A model generated the notes under the pieces. That model saw only the letters and a list, made by a program, of their open reading frames with translations, searched no databases and was not told where the DNA came from. Made by a program: the position numbers and the translations under genes. From contig CAJQKX010000744.1 in the NCBI GenBank assembly GCA_905479025.1, forward strand, positions 1 to 7,826: 7,826 nt of DNA, in the 5' to 3' direction. Positions 6,579-7,826 of this stretch are shown here, piece by piece (position 1 is the stretch's first letter; each line of letters begins with the position of its first letter). The DNA is from an uncultured Paraglaciecola sp. (GTDB taxonomy: Bacteria; Pseudomonadota; Gammaproteobacteria; Enterobacterales; Alteromonadaceae).

Positions 6579-7826
6579 ATGTCTCGTTTATCTGTTTCTA
6601 TTACCAACCAAGCCCCAGCCAATTATTATTCAGCTGGAACGGTTTTGTCTGTTAATGGCCAAACCGCACAAATTCACTTAGTGGATTCAGAAAACAATTT
6701 ACGTCATATCAAAAAAGCGGCGCGCAGTCTTGATAGCTTAGGTGTTATCCAGGTTGAGTTGATTGGCAGCTGGAAGATTGAGCAGCAGTGGGCTTTGGCT
6801 CAAAGCTTTACCACCACGAATAAACAGCACCATATCAAGTGGTGTGATGATGACAATGCACATGAATTGTCGCACCGCTATCAAGCTATGATCTTTACAC
6901 GCAATATCACCAATGCGACTCCAGAAGATTTATCACCAGAAATGCTTGCTAATAAATGTGAAGATTGGCTTAAGTCGATAGACAAAAAACATATAAGCAG
7001 CAAAAGATGGGTCGGCGAAGCACTTAAAAATCAAGGCTGGATGGGCATTTACCATGTGGGTCGTGGAAGCACCCGTCCCCCAGTGCTGATTGAAATCGAT
7101 TATAACCCAACGGGGGATATCAATGCCCCTATTTCAGCTTCCCTAGTAGGCAAAGGCATTACATTTGATAGCGGTGGATATAGCATTAAAAGCAGTGAAG
7201 GCATGCTGAGTATGAAATGTGATATGGGTGGTGCAGCAACCGTCACTGGTGCACTTGGCTTGGCTATTTTGCGAGGTTTGAACAAAAGAGTTAAGTTATT
7301 TTTATGTTGTGCAGAAAACCTCATTAGCGGTCACGCTTACAAATTAGGTGATGTGATCACCTACAAAAATGGTACAACTGTAGAGATAGTCAATACTGAT
7401 GCAGAGGGTCGATTAGTATTAGCAGATGGCTTAATGGCAGCCACCGAAACAGGCTCTAAACTGATTATAGATGCGGCTACGCTTACAGGAGCGGCAATGG
7501 TGGCTTTAGGGGAAGAGTACAATGCTTTTTTTGCGTTGGATAAAGCATTGCAACAAAGAGTTTTAGGTTACTCGGCTCAAGAATTTGAGCCTTCATGGTG
7601 TTTGCCATTAGAAAAATGGCATCAAAATAAGTGCCCCTCCGCCTTTGCTGACACTGCAAATAGCAAATCACAAAAAGGCGGCGGCGGTGGCGGTGCATCT
7701 AACGCAGCAGGATTCTTATCAAGGTTTGTTAACGAACAAGGTAAGGGTTGGTTACATATTGACCTAGCTGCAGCATACAACGCTAATGGAACGGCATATA
7801 TGCCTATAGGTGCCACTGCTCAAGGA
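6579..7826 (+). CDS. pepB: Peptidase B, M17 leucyl aminopeptidase family (3' end outside window)
   Basis: Cytoplasmic two-metal aminopeptidase that removes N-terminal residues from peptides in late protein turnover. The frame is open from the ATG to the window edge, 416 residues; E. coli PepB has 427, so about ten residues are missing. It belongs to PepB rather than PepA because the N-terminal domain is short and the PepB-like blocks YNPTGD (175-180) and KLFLCCAENLISGHAYKLGD (239-258) are present. Metal ligands are at K192 and D197 (VGKGITFDSGG), D215 (KCDMGG), and D274 and E276 with catalytic R278 in NTDAEGR (272-278). A run of six glycines (367-372) lies in a loop near the C-terminus. A GGAGA lies just before the ATG, which also fits the family N-terminus. 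Unlike in E. coli, it is not in an isc-type neighbourhood but diverges from sfsA. Confidence 0.95.
   Translation, partial: MSRLSVSITNQAPANYYSAGTVLSVNGQTAQIHLVDSENNLRHIKKAARSLDSLGVIQVELIGSWKIEQQWALAQSFTTTNKQHHIKWCDDDNAHELSHRYQAMIFTRNITNATPEDLSPEMLANKCEDWLKSIDKKHISSKRWVGEALKNQGWMGIYHVGRGSTRPPVLIEIDYNPTGDINAPISASLVGKGITFDSGGYSIKSSEGMLSMKCDMGGAATVTGALGLAILRGLNKRVKLFLCCAENLISGHAYKLGDVITYKNGTTVEIVNTDAEGRLVLADGLMAATETGSKLIIDAATLTGAAMVALGEEYNAFFALDKALQQRVLGYSAQEFEPSWCLPLEKWHQNKCPSAFADTANSKSQKGGGGGGASNAAGFLSRFVNEQGKGWLHIDLAAAYNANGTAYMPIGATAQG
7677..7694 (+). repeat. Six-codon glycine run (GGC/GGT) in pepB
   Basis: Six consecutive glycine codons, GGC GGC GGC GGT GGC GGT, encode residues 367-372. The corresponding E. 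coli loop is Ala/Gly/Pro-rich and not a glycine run. The region is more GC-rich than the surrounding gene and could vary in length by slippage in units of three. Confidence 0.8.

Noticed and set aside
7100..7816. Three minus-strand frames within pepB, one with a proline run
   Set aside because: They are antisense to the conserved M17 domain; the proline run is only the complement of the glycine codons.
1..7826. Insertion sequence, prophage, CRISPR, toxin-antitoxin or defence system
   Set aside because: Nearly the whole window is accounted for by conserved housekeeping genes in a known order; I saw no transposase, integrase, spaced repeats or unexplained gene pair.

Overview
The window is an ordinary chromosomal segment of a gammaproteobacterium. 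It is AT-leaning, all recognisable proteins are close to their E. coli counterparts, and the pantothenate pathway uses the PLP-dependent decarboxylase PanP. That combination points to a marine Alteromonadales relative (Alteromonas/Glaciecola/Paraglaciecola-like); the genus is inference. I see no mobile element, phage gene, CRISPR array, tRNA or rRNA.

Layout, left to right. The 3' end of panP (+ strand, cut by the window edge) runs to 384 and converges on a long minus-strand block. A strong hairpin with a T-tract (364-398) lies at this junction and terminates the minus-strand transcript. Reading the minus strand in its own direction (high to low coordinates), the order is sfsA, dksA, gluQ, pcnB, folK, panB, panC. 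This is the order known from E. coli, except that panD next to panC is replaced by the unrelated panP on the opposite strand. At the right edge pepB (+ strand, cut at its 3' end) diverges from sfsA across a 73-bp gap.

How the genes work together. folK makes the pterin pyrophosphate for folate. panB and panC make pantothenate from ketoisovalerate (via methylenetetrahydrofolate), NADPH-reduced ketopantoate and beta-alanine, and PanP is the probable source of the beta-alanine. dksA (RNA polymerase/ppGpp cofactor), gluQ (glutamyl-queuosine tRNA-Asp synthetase) and pcnB (poly(A) polymerase I) are transcription, tRNA-modification and RNA-decay genes in the same directon. gluQ/pcnB and pcnB/folK are joined by ATGA-type junctions, so dksA-gluQ-pcnB-folK looks like one transcription unit with panBC possibly separate or read through.

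The most interesting points are translational. pcnB appears to start at a non-canonical ATT codon behind a near-perfect Shine-Dalgarno, as has been reported for E. coli pcnB, and gluQ appears to start at TTG. Other details worth a look are a changed zinc site and a small Asn-rich tandem duplication in GluQ, and a terminator embedded in the last codons of panP. I do not find a convincing previously undescribed system here.
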